The notes beneath the pieces were generated by a model. It worked only from the letters and a program-made list of their open reading frames with translations, did no database searches and was not told where the DNA came from. The translations under genes and the position numbers were made by a program. Below are positions 7,113 to 15,331 of a DNA stretch of 39,747 nt, piece after piece. Where the stretch lies: positions 1 to 39,747 of the forward strand of contig CAKZKQ010000548.1 of the NCBI GenBank assembly GCA_937123825.1, in the 5' to 3' direction. How positions within the stretch are numbered: the stretch's first letter is position 1; every line of letters starts with the position of its first letter. This DNA is from an uncultured Pseudomonadota bacterium (lineage in GTDB: Bacteria > Myxococcota_A > Bradymonadia > Bradymonadales > GCA-2716585).

Positions 7113-8678
7113 TCAATACGGCTGGTAGAACCAAAGCTGGAAGAAGTTGACGTCCCTATTTGATGTTTCGATCGCCTGTTTAACCCGCACCACATTGTGA
7201 CGCACAAAGTTCGGGTGCACATAAAATGGCCAGTTGCGCCACCTGTATCGGGTGTCTTCACCCATACAAGGCACCTCCCCGGCCTCCACGTCGTTGATCC
7301 ACACACGGCACCAATAATCACCGCGCCCGTAATCCATCCGGCGCATGATCACCAGCGGCAGCCCCGGCGTCACATTGTGAATCTCCCACGTCGCATAACC
7401 GCCCTTGTGGCCAATCCCATCGTCGGCCACCTGGGCGCCATCGGGATACTTCAGCGTCACCTGGCTTCTCCACCAGTCGATCGCCTCCCGAATCGCAAAA
7501 CTGTGTGAACGCTCCGACTCCGCGTCCAACACGTCCAAGGTATCGATCAAGCGCCACTCGCGGCCCTCGACCACCATCGAACGCGCCGGCATCCGGGACT
7601 CGATCTTCAAGCGCTCCCAATCGGTGCCGTCCAGAACACGGATCCCCGTGCCCGGCTTGATCACCTCGTTGGACGCCCCCAAAACCGGCCTGGGCGCCTG
7701 GATCAACGCATCGAGCTGCGACAAACCGCTCATCTGGCCGGACACCACCATCTGCGCCGCCTCGCGGCGCTCCGAGGTCGCCAGTTGACCCGAGACCATC
7801 AGCACCTCCGAGGTCTCCTCCACCTGCGCGGAGTAACCCCGGAACTCTTTGCGCCTGGCCAACGCCGGCTCCTGCATCACCGCCTCAAGCACCGACTCGT
7901 GCTGAATCTTGCGCAGCAGGTCCAACGCCCCCAAAACCCCTTCTTCGTCCAAAACCCTCGCCTCGGCCAGGGTCGCAAACGACACACACGCCGCCGCAGC
8001 CTGCTGGGCCGCTGGCAAACTGCGCGTCCGAGCCATGTACGTGTACGTCCGAGCCGCATCCAGAAGCGCCCGAACCAACATCTCAAAACTCAGCCCCATC
8101 ACCGTCCCGCCGCAACGGGCCGCGTGACGCACCCAGCGCAGGTCGATCTCCCCAGGGCGAGGATTGTTGGGATCCTCGGCGTCACGGATCGCGACCGTGT
8201 CGTCGGTCAACACGATCCGGCACAGCTCAAGCTCGCGACGCGGATCCGGCTCCGCGATCGTCCAATCAATCCGGTAGGACTCCTCGATCCGCGCGCAACC
8301 ATCGCGCTCGGGAAAGCCCGGAATCCTGATCTGGCGATAGTCGCTCTCGCGTTCGTCGTAGCGCAGCACCAGGTGGAGCGTTTGCGGCAGGACAAAGTCG
8401 TCCTTGACCACGCGCTTAAGCTCCACCTCGCGCACCAGAATGTCGCGCCCCAACGGATCAATGGCGTAACCGGGGCGGACCTCGACCGCCAACTCAGGGC
8501 GGCGGCGGCTGCGCACCTTCAACTCACCCGTCACACCTGGCACCAGACCAAAGGCGTGGAAATAACGGTTGTGCAACCGGGCCTTGCGCAGGTGGTAACC
8601 CACCGCGTCTTTGTAATCCCGGGTTGTCCGGATAAACCCCTTAAAGAGATTGATCCGCTTGAACACTCGTTCGTCCAT
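7113..8678 (-). CDS. Large protein with baseplate-accessory-like N-terminus and C-terminal beta-rich domain
   Basis: I start this 521-residue protein at the ATG at 8676-8678 (MDERVFKRINLFKGF), because conserved-looking sequence begins there; upstream residues look random. The N-terminal 110 residues carry the pattern FKGF...TRDYKDAVGYHLRKARLHNRYFHAFGLVPGV followed about 30 residues later by PGYAIDPLGRDILV. This pattern is familiar from proteins near contractile-injection and phage-tail baseplates, and from stand-alone relatives. Residues about 210-330 look helical. The last 110 residues (WEIHNVTPGLPLVIMRRMDY, CRVWINDVEAGEV, RWRNWPFYVHP) look like a jelly-roll or carbohydrate-binding sandwich. 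There is no signal peptide. No sheath, tube or spike gene is in the window, so a role in an injection system is not supported by context. Confidence 0.75.
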   Translation of the reverse strand: MDERVFKRINLFKGFIRTTRDYKDAVGYHLRKARLHNRYFHAFGLVPGVTGELKVRSRRRPELAVEVRPGYAIDPLGRDILVREVELKRVVKDDFVLPQTLHLVLRYDERESDYRQIRIPGFPERDGCARIEESYRIDWTIAEPDPRRELELCRIVLTDDTVAIRDAEDPNNPRPGEIDLRWVRHAARCGGTVMGLSFEMLVRALLDAARTYTYMARTRSLPAAQQAAAACVSFATLAEARVLDEEGVLGALDLLRKIQHESVLEAVMQEPALARRKEFRGYSAQVEETSEVLMVSGQLATSERREAAQMVVSGQMSGLSQLDALIQAPRPVLGASNEVIKPGTGIRVLDGTDWERLKIESRMPARSMVVEGREWRLIDTLDVLDAESERSHSFAIREAIDWWRSQVTLKYPDGAQVADDGIGHKGGYATWEIHNVTPGLPLVIMRRMDYGRGDYWCRVWINDVEAGEVPCMGEDTRYRWRNWPFYVHPNFVRHNVVRVKQAIETSNRDVNFFQLWFYQPY

Positions 8679-9146
8679 GCTCCCGGCCTTAGATCCCTTG
8701 CATCCTTCAGGCCCCTCCAAACAAGGACCCATGACCACGTCACTCGCGCACAATCAAAGGCGAGCAAGCCACTAGCAGACCGCGCCCCAATGGGTGCCGA
8801 CACCGCACCGAGGGCGCGAACCCGGGTGTGCTGACGTTTGTGGACCGAACCCAATGACCAACCAAAGCGCGACAAGACCGCCTGCGAGCACCGCCTGACG
8901 CCAGAGGCGCACAGACCCATGCCCAGGACGATGTTGACCTTTGTCAGGCCACCGACGACGGGAGCAAACGTCAACATAACCTAGCACAAGCCCCGGTCCA
9001 CGTGGGCAAAATACGACATGAACCGCTCGCTTAAGACGCGTTTGCAAACTGGGAGCGCATGCCAAAGGGAGAGCTTGCAGACTTGCCTTGGGCACCATCT
9101 GCGCTCAAACCCGCTGCGATCCTCAGGCCCGAAACCAAACGCAGGT
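8679..9146. other. 468-bp gap between two minus-strand genes
   Basis: Open frames here (8531-8977 minus, 9018-9569 plus) are shadows or lack motifs. The stretch should hold the 3' end of the PP2C operon transcript and the promoter of the 521-residue protein gene. An 8-bp perfect inverted repeat is listed separately. Confidence 0.4.
8931..8977. repeat. Spaced 8-bp inverted repeat, possible operator
   Basis: ATGTTGAC at 8931-8938 and GTCAACAT at 8970-8977 are perfect inverted copies with 31 bp between. They lie about 250 bp upstream of the 521-residue protein gene. A regulator-binding role is only a possibility. Confidence 0.3.
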
Positions 9147-10871
9147 TCAGCGGCCAAACTCCAACATCTGCACCGAGAACCCCACCCCTGGACGGCCGCC
9201 CACCGCGCCGAGCGCCTCCAACAAGGACACCAGGTCTGCGCCCGTGCCCTGGGGCTGGCTAAAGCGCAGCGTCACTTCGCCGCCTCCAGCTTGCCCGCCA
9301 CCTGCCCACAGGTCCGCTGCGGCCTCGGACAACCCCTTGACGCCCTGGCCCTGACCACCGGCGACCTCTTCGCCGCGCGCCTCAAGGCGCCAGCGCTGGC
9401 CCACCATCTGCACCCTCAAATCCAAGGGGCGCACCTGACTGGGGAAGGCGTCGAGCACCTCTTGTCCCTCGGCGCCGCCCGGCAACAACCTCAGCGCTCG
9501 CCAGACAAACGCCTCGCGCTGGGGCGACCAGACCACCAGGCGCACATCGAGTTGACCGCCGCCCAATGACCTGCGCAAGAGATCCAAGCCGTCGAGCACC
9601 GCCGCCATCGGCGCGTCGCTGGACACCAACACCGGCAAACCCGACCAACCGCGCCGCGGTCCGCCCTTATCCACGTCGGCTGGCGCCCAATCTTCGGCCA
9701 GCGCCCAACCTTTGGACGCCACCGACGCCACGTGCGCCTCCTGGCTCGCGCTGCCCTCCGACAGACTTTCGGTGTGCACCACCCACCACCCCGGAAAACC
9801 AAACCCGGCGCGGGCCTCCAGAAACTGCGCCCGGCCCCCATCGCCCGAGGCGATCATCGGCACCAGCCCCAGCCACAAGCCCTCGGCGTTGATCCCTGCG
9901 TAGAGCGGCTGCCCCTCAAAGGGCTGCGCCTGGCCCGAGGCGAGCGCCAGTGACCACTGCGCTGCCAACGCTCCGTCGGCCACCGGGGGCAAGGGCAGCG
10001 CCAGCGGAGCGCTCGACACGCGCCGCACCAATGCCTCAAGCTCCGGCTCGGCAGCCAGCACAAGCGGGTGACTCAAGCGCAAGAGCGCCCGAGCGCGGGC
10101 CACCTGCGGCCCCATCAAGCGCGCCATCCACACCATCTGCGCAGAGACCGCGCCGTCGTTGGCGTCCACCGGCCAGCCAAGCACGTCGTGGCCGCACGCC
10201 GCCACGATCACCGCGCCGCTGGCCCCTTCGGGCGCCTCCGGACAACTCCACACACACGACTCCAACGGCCCGTCGGGACAAAGCCGGCCCGCAAACACAT
10301 CCAGCGCCACCTCGTCAAGATCCAGGAGGCCTGCGATCATCGCCTCGGCGCGCCAAAACCCTTTGGGCTGCGCAAGGCGAGCCAGAAAACGATGGTACTG
10401 GGCGTCCATGGGGCGCTGGCGAAGCGCGGCGCAGAGTTGGGCGCCATCGGCCATGATCGCCTTTGTGCCCTGGGCCACATCGGCTTGAGGCTCCAAGAGC
10501 CGCTCAAGGCGAGCCCAGTGATCGGCCGCCGTCAGTGCATCGAGCAGCGCCCCGTCCTGGGCCAATTCTCCGTAGAGCAGGGCATCCAGCAGCGCGCGCG
10601 CCAGCACCAGGCGGCCCACGGGATCAGAAGGCTCGGGCTGCTCCAGCAGCCAGGCCACGCCGCGCTTGCGAAACTGATAGGGGGATAACTTTGAGAGCGG
10701 CTCGGCGGCGCCCGGCAGCGCCGCCATCGGATCAATCAGGGCCGGGTCCACCACGGCGGGCGCCGTGGCACACGCCGCAAGGCTCAGGACGGCCAGAAGA
10801 AGAAGAGCGCCACCGCAGCGGCGACAAAGAGGAAGAAGAGCACCACGCCAAGGGCGATGATCAAGAACCAT
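9147..10871 (-). CDS. Lipoprotein of unknown function, third gene of the PP2C operon
   Basis: The 574-residue protein opens with a basic stretch, a leucine-rich core and the lipobox LAAC (Cys34), so it is a predicted lipoprotein. The ATG at 10869-10871 is the only ATG, GTG or TTG in frame before the signal core, which forces an 88-bp overlap with the PP2C gene. The body is Ala/Leu-rich. Residues about 45-300 look like helical repeats. The C-terminal half reads as alternating strands and helices (LPVLVSSDAPMAAVLDGLDL, then VRLVVW), a rhythm like that of ExbD-type periplasmic domains; this comparison is weak. A Gly-rich patch (EEVAGGQGQGVKG) precedes the last domain. I do not recognise the family. 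Overlap with the phosphatase gene suggests coupled translation and a shared process. Confidence 0.8.
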   Translation of the reverse strand: MVLDHRPWRGALLPLCRRCGGALLLLAVLSLAACATAPAVVDPALIDPMAALPGAAEPLSKLSPYQFRKRGVAWLLEQPEPSDPVGRLVLARALLDALLYGELAQDGALLDALTAADHWARLERLLEPQADVAQGTKAIMADGAQLCAALRQRPMDAQYHRFLARLAQPKGFWRAEAMIAGLLDLDEVALDVFAGRLCPDGPLESCVWSCPEAPEGASGAVIVAACGHDVLGWPVDANDGAVSAQMVWMARLMGPQVARARALLRLSHPLVLAAEPELEALVRRVSSAPLALPLPPVADGALAAQWSLALASGQAQPFEGQPLYAGINAEGLWLGLVPMIASGDGGRAQFLEARAGFGFPGWWVVHTESLSEGSASQEAHVASVASKGWALAEDWAPADVDKGGPRRGWSGLPVLVSSDAPMAAVLDGLDLLRRSLGGGQLDVRLVVWSPQREAFVWRALRLLPGGAEGQEVLDAFPSQVRPLDLRVQMVGQRWRLEARGEEVAGGQGQGVKGLSEAAADLWAGGGQAGGGEVTLRFSQPQGTGADLVSLLEALGAVGGRPGVGFSVQMLEFGR

Positions 10872-12040
10872 GGAAAGCCTTTTTTCTCACTCGGGGCGCT
10901 GGCGCTGGCCTTCTGCTGCGCCTCTCGGGCCTTTTGCTGCGCAGCGGCTTGCTGAATCATCGCCGCGGTCACCGGCGCATCCAACATGATCGTATGGTGC
11001 GCCGCCTGTCCCCTGGGCTTCTTGTCTTCACCGTCCTGCACCGCGATCCGACCCGACGCCGTTGGGCGCGAGGCCCCCGAGGCCGAAATGGCCATCAAGC
11101 GCTGTGTGTCAAAGTCCGCAGGGCCGAGCACATCCGGGTCGTGGGCCTCAAAGAGCGCCGTGTCGCTGGTGTCCTCAAACGCCAACCGCTCCAGAACGCG
11201 CTCTGTGTCCCCGGGCTGAAACTGCGCCCAGGCGTCGGGGCCCTTGCCGGCTGTGATCACGCTGACGGTGATGTTGTCGTAACCACCACGGCGGTTGGCC
11301 AGCTCAATCAGCGCCGCCGTGGAATGCTCGGGCGGCGCCATGTTGACCAACTCGTTGATCGCGTCATCCTCGACCAAACCGTGCAAACCATCGGAACAAA
11401 GCAGATACGTGTCGCCCGTGACCAACTTAAAGGGCCCATCGGACGGCGTATCCACATCCACATCCGCGCGACCGCCCAGGTTGCGGTTGATGACGTGACT
11501 TTCCTGGTGGGTGTTGGCCTCTGAGGGGGTGATGATCCCCTGATCGACCAACACCTGCACGCGGGTGTGGTCGCGCATCATCCGCTCCAGGCGACCGTCG
11601 CGGATCCGATAAATCCGGCTGTCGCCCACATGCGCGGTGTACGCCACATCACCCACAACCGCCATCGCCACGATGGTTGTTCCCATGCCCCGACAGGATT
11701 CATCCTGACTGGCGCGCTTGTAGATGGCCAGGTTGGCCGCCTCGATCGCGTGGCTGAGAGCCTCAAAGGTCGAATCATTGGGCCGCTTGCGGACATAGTC
11801 CCGGTACGCGGTCTTGACCGTCTCGACTGCCATGGTGCTGGCCGTCCGACCGGCCGCTGCGCCACCCATGCCGTCGGCCACCACAAAGAGCCAGCCCCGG
11901 CCGGTCTCTTGCGGGCTCGCCTGACCCAGGTTGTCCTCGTTCTTCTCGCGCGCCATCCCCACATCTGTGCGGGCGTACGAAATCAAACGGGACTCAAAGG
12001 GCGTGTAGCCTGATGTGTTATTGGGCTCCAACGGTGCCAT
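10784..12040 (-). CDS. PP2C-family Ser/Thr protein phosphatase with C-terminal membrane anchor
   Basis: This 418-residue protein removes phosphate from phospho-Ser/Thr and so is a natural partner for the Ser/Thr kinase encoded 3.4 kb away. PP2C motifs are complete: RTDVGMAREKNEDN (about 24-37), VADGMGG with metal ligand D56, GMGTT (118-122), AHVGDSRIYR (137-145), LLCSDGLHGLV with D217, and GGYDNIT with D255/N256. After residue 265 comes a variable linker of about 120 residues, a basic stretch (QQKAREAQQKA) and one hydrophobic helix (FLIIALGVVLFFLFVAAAVA) ending four residues after FFF. The catalytic domain should face the cytoplasm. I chose the ATG at 12038-12040 (GGAG five bases upstream) over a TTG at 12064. 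Its start overlaps the LEA14-like gene by 23 bp; its end overlaps the lipoprotein gene by 88 bp. Confidence 0.95.
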   Translation of the reverse strand: MAPLEPNNTSGYTPFESRLISYARTDVGMAREKNEDNLGQASPQETGRGWLFVVADGMGGAAAGRTASTMAVETVKTAYRDYVRKRPNDSTFEALSHAIEAANLAIYKRASQDESCRGMGTTIVAMAVVGDVAYTAHVGDSRIYRIRDGRLERMMRDHTRVQVLVDQGIITPSEANTHQESHVINRNLGGRADVDVDTPSDGPFKLVTGDTYLLCSDGLHGLVEDDAINELVNMAPPEHSTAALIELANRRGGYDNITVSVITAGKGPDAWAQFQPGDTERVLERLAFEDTSDTALFEAHDPDVLGPADFDTQRLMAISASGASRPTASGRIAVQDGEDKKPRGQAAHHTIMLDAPVTAAMIQQAAAQQKAREAQQKASASAPSEKKGFPWFLIIALGVVLFFLFVAAAVALFFFWPS

Positions 12041-12776
12041 CCACTCCGCCAATGATGTCCGCAATCGTCAACGCGCGCACCACCTCCACGGTGTGCTCAC
12101 GCTCGATCAATCCTCCCAGTGCAGAGACCCTGACCACGACCTGCGCGTCAATCCTGACCTTGCGCGTCATCATCAAGCCCCCTGCCGCGACCATCAACTG
12201 CCTTGAGGTCAACTTCAACCCCACGCGCAATGTCACCCGATCGCCGCTCTCTGCCCAGACTGGCCGCTTGGACACTTCGATGGACTGCGGCGACAGCGTG
12301 CTGCGCGCCACTTTTGCCGTCGCACTGACAATCTCGATGTCCATGCCCACAGGCAGAGGGTTCGAAACCTCTACCCCAACATCAATCGCCACATCGCACG
12401 CTGGCGAGGGCGTTTGCGGCGCTTTGGGCTCATCTGCTTTGTCAGCGCTGCCGGTGTCTTCATCGGCCACCCCAGCATGTTCCTCACCTTGGGGCAATTC
12501 GTCAACCTCTTTGTCGCCCTCATCACCCCCAAGACCCGGCAAGTTCAAACCTCCCGCCACGTCCATCAAGGTCCCCACCACCCCCTGACCAAGCTCGTGC
12601 ACCAACGACAGACAACCGCGCGATGGCACCACAGACATGATCCGAGCGTGCCAGGACAACTCCGTCAGACGGCCCTCACAAACCTTGTAAAATGCCCCCG
12701 CGCCCGCCAACGCCGCCACCAGGAGGGCACCGACGAGCACCAACGACACCGCCGCCAAACGACCCCTGGCGCTCAT
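12018..12776 (-). CDS. Membrane-anchored protein with LEA14/WHy-like domain
   Basis: The protein has 252 residues from the ATG at 12774-12776; a GTG two codons upstream is also possible. An N-terminal hydrophobic segment (residues about 6-28, LAAVSLVLVGALLVAALAGA) should act as an uncleaved anchor or signal. A Gly/Asp/Glu-rich linker follows (about 80-125). The C-terminal 125 residues have the layout of the water-stress/LEA14 (WHy) beta-sandwich: DVAIDVGVEVSNPLPVGMDI, IEVSKRPVWAESGDRVTL, VRIDAQVVVRVSALGG; the NPLP signature and long alternating strands are what I rely on. In bacteria such domains occur in envelope proteins of unclear role. It is the first gene of a three-gene operon with the PP2C phosphatase. 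The WHy assignment is moderate; the gene itself is well supported. Confidence 0.78.
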   Translation of the reverse strand: MSARGRLAAVSLVLVGALLVAALAGAGAFYKVCEGRLTELSWHARIMSVVPSRGCLSLVHELGQGVVGTLMDVAGGLNLPGLGGDEGDKEVDELPQGEEHAGVADEDTGSADKADEPKAPQTPSPACDVAIDVGVEVSNPLPVGMDIEIVSATAKVARSTLSPQSIEVSKRPVWAESGDRVTLRVGLKLTSRQLMVAAGGLMMTRKVRIDAQVVVRVSALGGLIEREHTVEVVRALTIADIIGGVDGTVGAQ

Positions 12777-13298
12777 ACACACACCCCAACACTGCGCGCC
12801 TCACTCAACACCACACCACCTCCCCCAAAACCTCGCCCACCTGCGACAAAGCACCGCAACCCCTAAAAAACCAGCACCCGAACCACCAACATCACCAAAA
12901 CCACAAACGCCCCTGCAACACTAAAAACAATACTGAAAAACAAAACCTACAAAACAAGCCAACGCACTCACAACAAACACCCAACACACCCGCCACCGTA
13001 CGCAAACCCAAAGGCCGTCGCCCCCCGCTGCGCCAGTGAACATCACATCGTCAAACCATCCTGACTGTCATCTTCCCACACAACCTACGCCCACACACCC
13101 CACAACACAACCAACCCATGAAAGAAACACAGCCCCGATGCTGTTGCTCATTCCACCAGGGCCCTTGCTTCACAGCGCAAAGCAGGATACGCCCTGTGGC
13201 ACCGCCTTGCGCTGTCTGCACAAACTCACACGCGCACAGGACGACCAGGCAGGCACACCGCGCGCCAGCCCCCAAACCACACCAGCAAGAAGACACCC
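12777..13298. other. 522-bp divergent intergenic region, strongly A+C-biased on the plus strand
   Basis: The region separates the divergently read LEA14-like and LolC/E-like genes and must contain promoters for both. About 12780-13130 is almost free of G on the plus strand, with long CCA, ACA and AAC runs. Frames through it (12692-13039, 13036-13497) are low-complexity and have no ribosome site, so I do not call them genes. No promoter boxes are clear. Confidence 0.5.
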
Positions 13299-14612
13299 AT
13301 GCCGTACGAAACCTTTGTCGGCCTGCGCCACCTCAAAAACAAGCGCAAAAGCTTCATCTCCACCATCACGCTCATCTCCATCCTGGGCGTCATCGTCGGA
13401 GTCGCCACCCTCACCGCCGTGGTCAGCGTCACCGGCGGCTTCCAGGAGGCCTTTCGCGAAAAGGTCCTGGGCATCAACAGCCACATCCTGGTCATGAAGT
13501 ACGGCATCAACTTCCGCGAATACCGCGACATCATCGACACCGTCGAAGACGTCCCCGGCGTCGAAGCTGCCAGCCCCTTCATCTTCCACGAAATGATGAT
13601 CAGCCACGGCGACCGCCTCTCGGGTGTCCTCATCAAAGGCATCGACCCCGCGCGCGCCAACAAAGTCTCTGACCTGCCCCGCTACATCCGCGAAGGCAAC
13701 ATCGACGCTCTCGAATGGCAACGCCCAGAGAAAAAACCCAACGACGGCGCCATCAAAAAAGAGCGCGACCCCACCCAAGACCCACCAGAACTCAAAGACG
13801 CACCCCTGCCCGGCATCCTCCTGGGCATCGAGTTGGCCGAGAAACTCAAAATCTCTGTGGGCGACACCGTCCAACTGGTCAGCCCACTGCGCGGACTCAA
13901 CCCCGACAGCTGGGCCCCCACACAGATGGCCCCCACCAGCCGACGCTTCACCGTCTCTGGCATCTACCGCTCGGGCTTCAACGAGTACGACAACAAGCTC
14001 GTCATGGTCGACTACCGCTCCCTACAAGACTTCTTCAATCAGGGCGACGTCGTCACCGGCGTCGAAATCCGCGTCAGCGACATCTTTGCCGTCGGCCCCA
14101 TCGGCGCACAAATCAAAAGCCAACTCACACCCGGACGCTTCCGCACGCTCGACTGGCGAGAGATCAATCGCAACCTCTTTACCAGCCTCAAACTCCAAAA
14201 ACTCGTCCTCTCCATCATCCTGACCTTCATCGTCATCGTCGCCAGCTTCAACATCGTCTCCACGCTCATCATGCTCGTCCTCGACAAAGCCAAGGAGATC
14301 GCCATCATCAAGAGCATGGGCGCCAGCGACGGCGGCGTCATGCGCATCTTCGTCTTCGAAGGCATGGTCATCGGCTCCATAGGCACCGCCCTGGGACTCA
14401 TCATCGGCCTCCTATGCTGCTTCATCATCGCCTCCAGCGACATCGGCATGGACCCCAAGGTCTACCTCATCGACCGACTCCCCGTAAAAATCGAACCCAC
14501 CGAGTTCTTCATCATCGCCCTCGTCAGCCTCATCATCAGCTTCACCGCCACCGTCTACCCCGCCTGGCGCGCCGCTCGCCTCTCCCCCGTCGAAGGACTA
14601 CGCTATGATTGA
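13299..14612 (+). CDS. LolC/LolE-type (FtsX-family) ABC transporter permease
   Basis: The 437 residues fit the LolC/E family, which extracts lipoproteins from the inner membrane with the ATPase LolD and passes them to LolA. The start MPYETFVGLRHLKNKRKSFIS followed by TLISILGVIVGVATL is the classic LolC/E opening. There are four predicted helices: about 19-45, then LVLSIILTFIVIVASF, IFVFEGMVIGSIGTALGLII and FFIIALVSLIISFTATVYPA, with the typical TVYPAWRAARLSPVEGLRYD ending. The large periplasmic domain lies between helices 1 and 2 and contains a charged insert (RPEKKPNDGAIKKERDPTQD). KAKEIAIIKSMGAS is the coupling region that meets LolD. No lolD is adjacent; the gene ends in a hairpin and meets a convergent kinase gene, so the ATPase must be encoded elsewhere. 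Confidence 0.93.
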   Translation: MPYETFVGLRHLKNKRKSFISTITLISILGVIVGVATLTAVVSVTGGFQEAFREKVLGINSHILVMKYGINFREYRDIIDTVEDVPGVEAASPFIFHEMMISHGDRLSGVLIKGIDPARANKVSDLPRYIREGNIDALEWQRPEKKPNDGAIKKERDPTQDPPELKDAPLPGILLGIELAEKLKISVGDTVQLVSPLRGLNPDSWAPTQMAPTSRRFTVSGIYRSGFNEYDNKLVMVDYRSLQDFFNQGDVVTGVEIRVSDIFAVGPIGAQIKSQLTPGRFRTLDWREINRNLFTSLKLQKLVLSIILTFIVIVASFNIVSTLIMLVLDKAKEIAIIKSMGASDGGVMRIFVFEGMVIGSIGTALGLIIGLLCCFIIASSDIGMDPKVYLIDRLPVKIEPTEFFIIALVSLIISFTATVYPAWRAARLSPVEGLRYD

Positions 14613-14631
14613 GGGCTGATGGCCCTCAATC
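14607..14631 (+). terminator. Stop-codon hairpin at the end of the LolC/E gene
   Basis: GATTGAGGGC (14607-14616) and GCCCTCAATC (14622-14631) form a perfect 10-bp stem with a five-base loop; the LolC/E stop codon lies inside the 5' arm. It is followed directly by GGTTCG of the repeat element rather than a T-run. Confidence 0.65.
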
Positions 14632-14650
14632 GGTTCGCCTGCTGGGCAGG

Positions 14651-14733
14651 CTTGTGGTTCGGTCGCCGGCGCTGCGCTTGGCTTCCTTGTGGTTCGGTCG
14701 CTGCGCTCCCTTGTGGTGCGGTCGCTGCGCTCC
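14651..14733 (+). repeat. Left tandem array of GGTTCGG units (35 + 24 + 24 bp)
   Basis: Three units each begin CTTGTGG: 14651-14685 (35 bp, containing CGCCGGCGCTGCGC), 14686-14709 (24 bp) and 14710-14733 (24 bp, one base different in the GGTTCGG part). Confidence 0.85.
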
Positions 14734-14907
14734 CTTATGGGATTTGCGATGGGTGGGTTATTGGCTTCGCCGGTACGAGTTGGGCATGTAGGCGAAATTG
14801 GTTCATTTTTGGAGGCCGGGTGGGCGGTGGTGGAGGGTTGTGGGGCTTTCCAAGGGGTTTGTGGTCGGTGGCGGAGGTTTGGAAGGTTTTCCAAGGGGGT
14901 GGGCGGC
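14734..14907 (+). repeat. Left 174-bp inverted-repeat arm
   Basis: The arm runs from CTTATGGGATTTGCG to GTGGGCGGC and pairs with 15158-15331. It is G-rich on the plus strand (GGGTGGGC, GGAGGG, GGGG between 14819 and 14851), compatible with a G-quadruplex. Confidence 0.85.
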
Positions 14908-15157
14908 TTTTCTTGTGGGAATTTTTGGGTTCTTCGAGGTCTTGATGGCTGATTTTGGGGCGAAGGCAGGCGGCGATAGCCCGCCTTGCCGAGCGGCCCT
15001 TGAAGTTGAGAACCAACGCCGTTGCCACCCACCACCCCACTGCATCACAACAACACCGCCGCTGCCACCCAGAAAGGCGAGCTTCGCCGCCTATCCTGTC
15101 CCCCAGCAAAACCGGGCATCCACGTCTGGAATGAAGCAACCAAGCCCACCAACCAAG

Positions 15158-15331
15158 GCCGCCCATCCCCTTGGAAAACCTTCCAAACCTTCACCACCAC
15201 TCACCAACCCCTTGGAAAGCCCCACAACCCTCCACCACCGCCCATCCGGCCTCCAAAAATGAACCAATTTCGACGAAATGCCCCACTCGTACCGGCGAAG
15301 CCAATAACCCACCCATCGCAAATCCCATAAG
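15158..15331 (-). repeat. Right 174-bp inverted-repeat arm
   Basis: This is the reverse complement of 14734-14907 with about 12 mismatches and the same length. Mismatches cluster in two places, one near the GTACGAGT part and one in the GGTGG-rich part. Confidence 0.85.

Noticed and set aside
8531..8977. 148-codon minus frame upstream of the 521-residue protein
   Set aside because: Most of it overlaps the real gene in another frame; the free part has no recognisable features.
12356..12372. TTCGAAACC resembling a tRNA T-arm
   Set aside because: It lies inside the LEA14-like gene with no matching acceptor or anticodon arms around it.
13197..13210. Sigma-54-like promoter (TGGCAC...TTGC)
   Set aside because: The GG and GC elements are 9 bases apart instead of 10, which normally abolishes activity.
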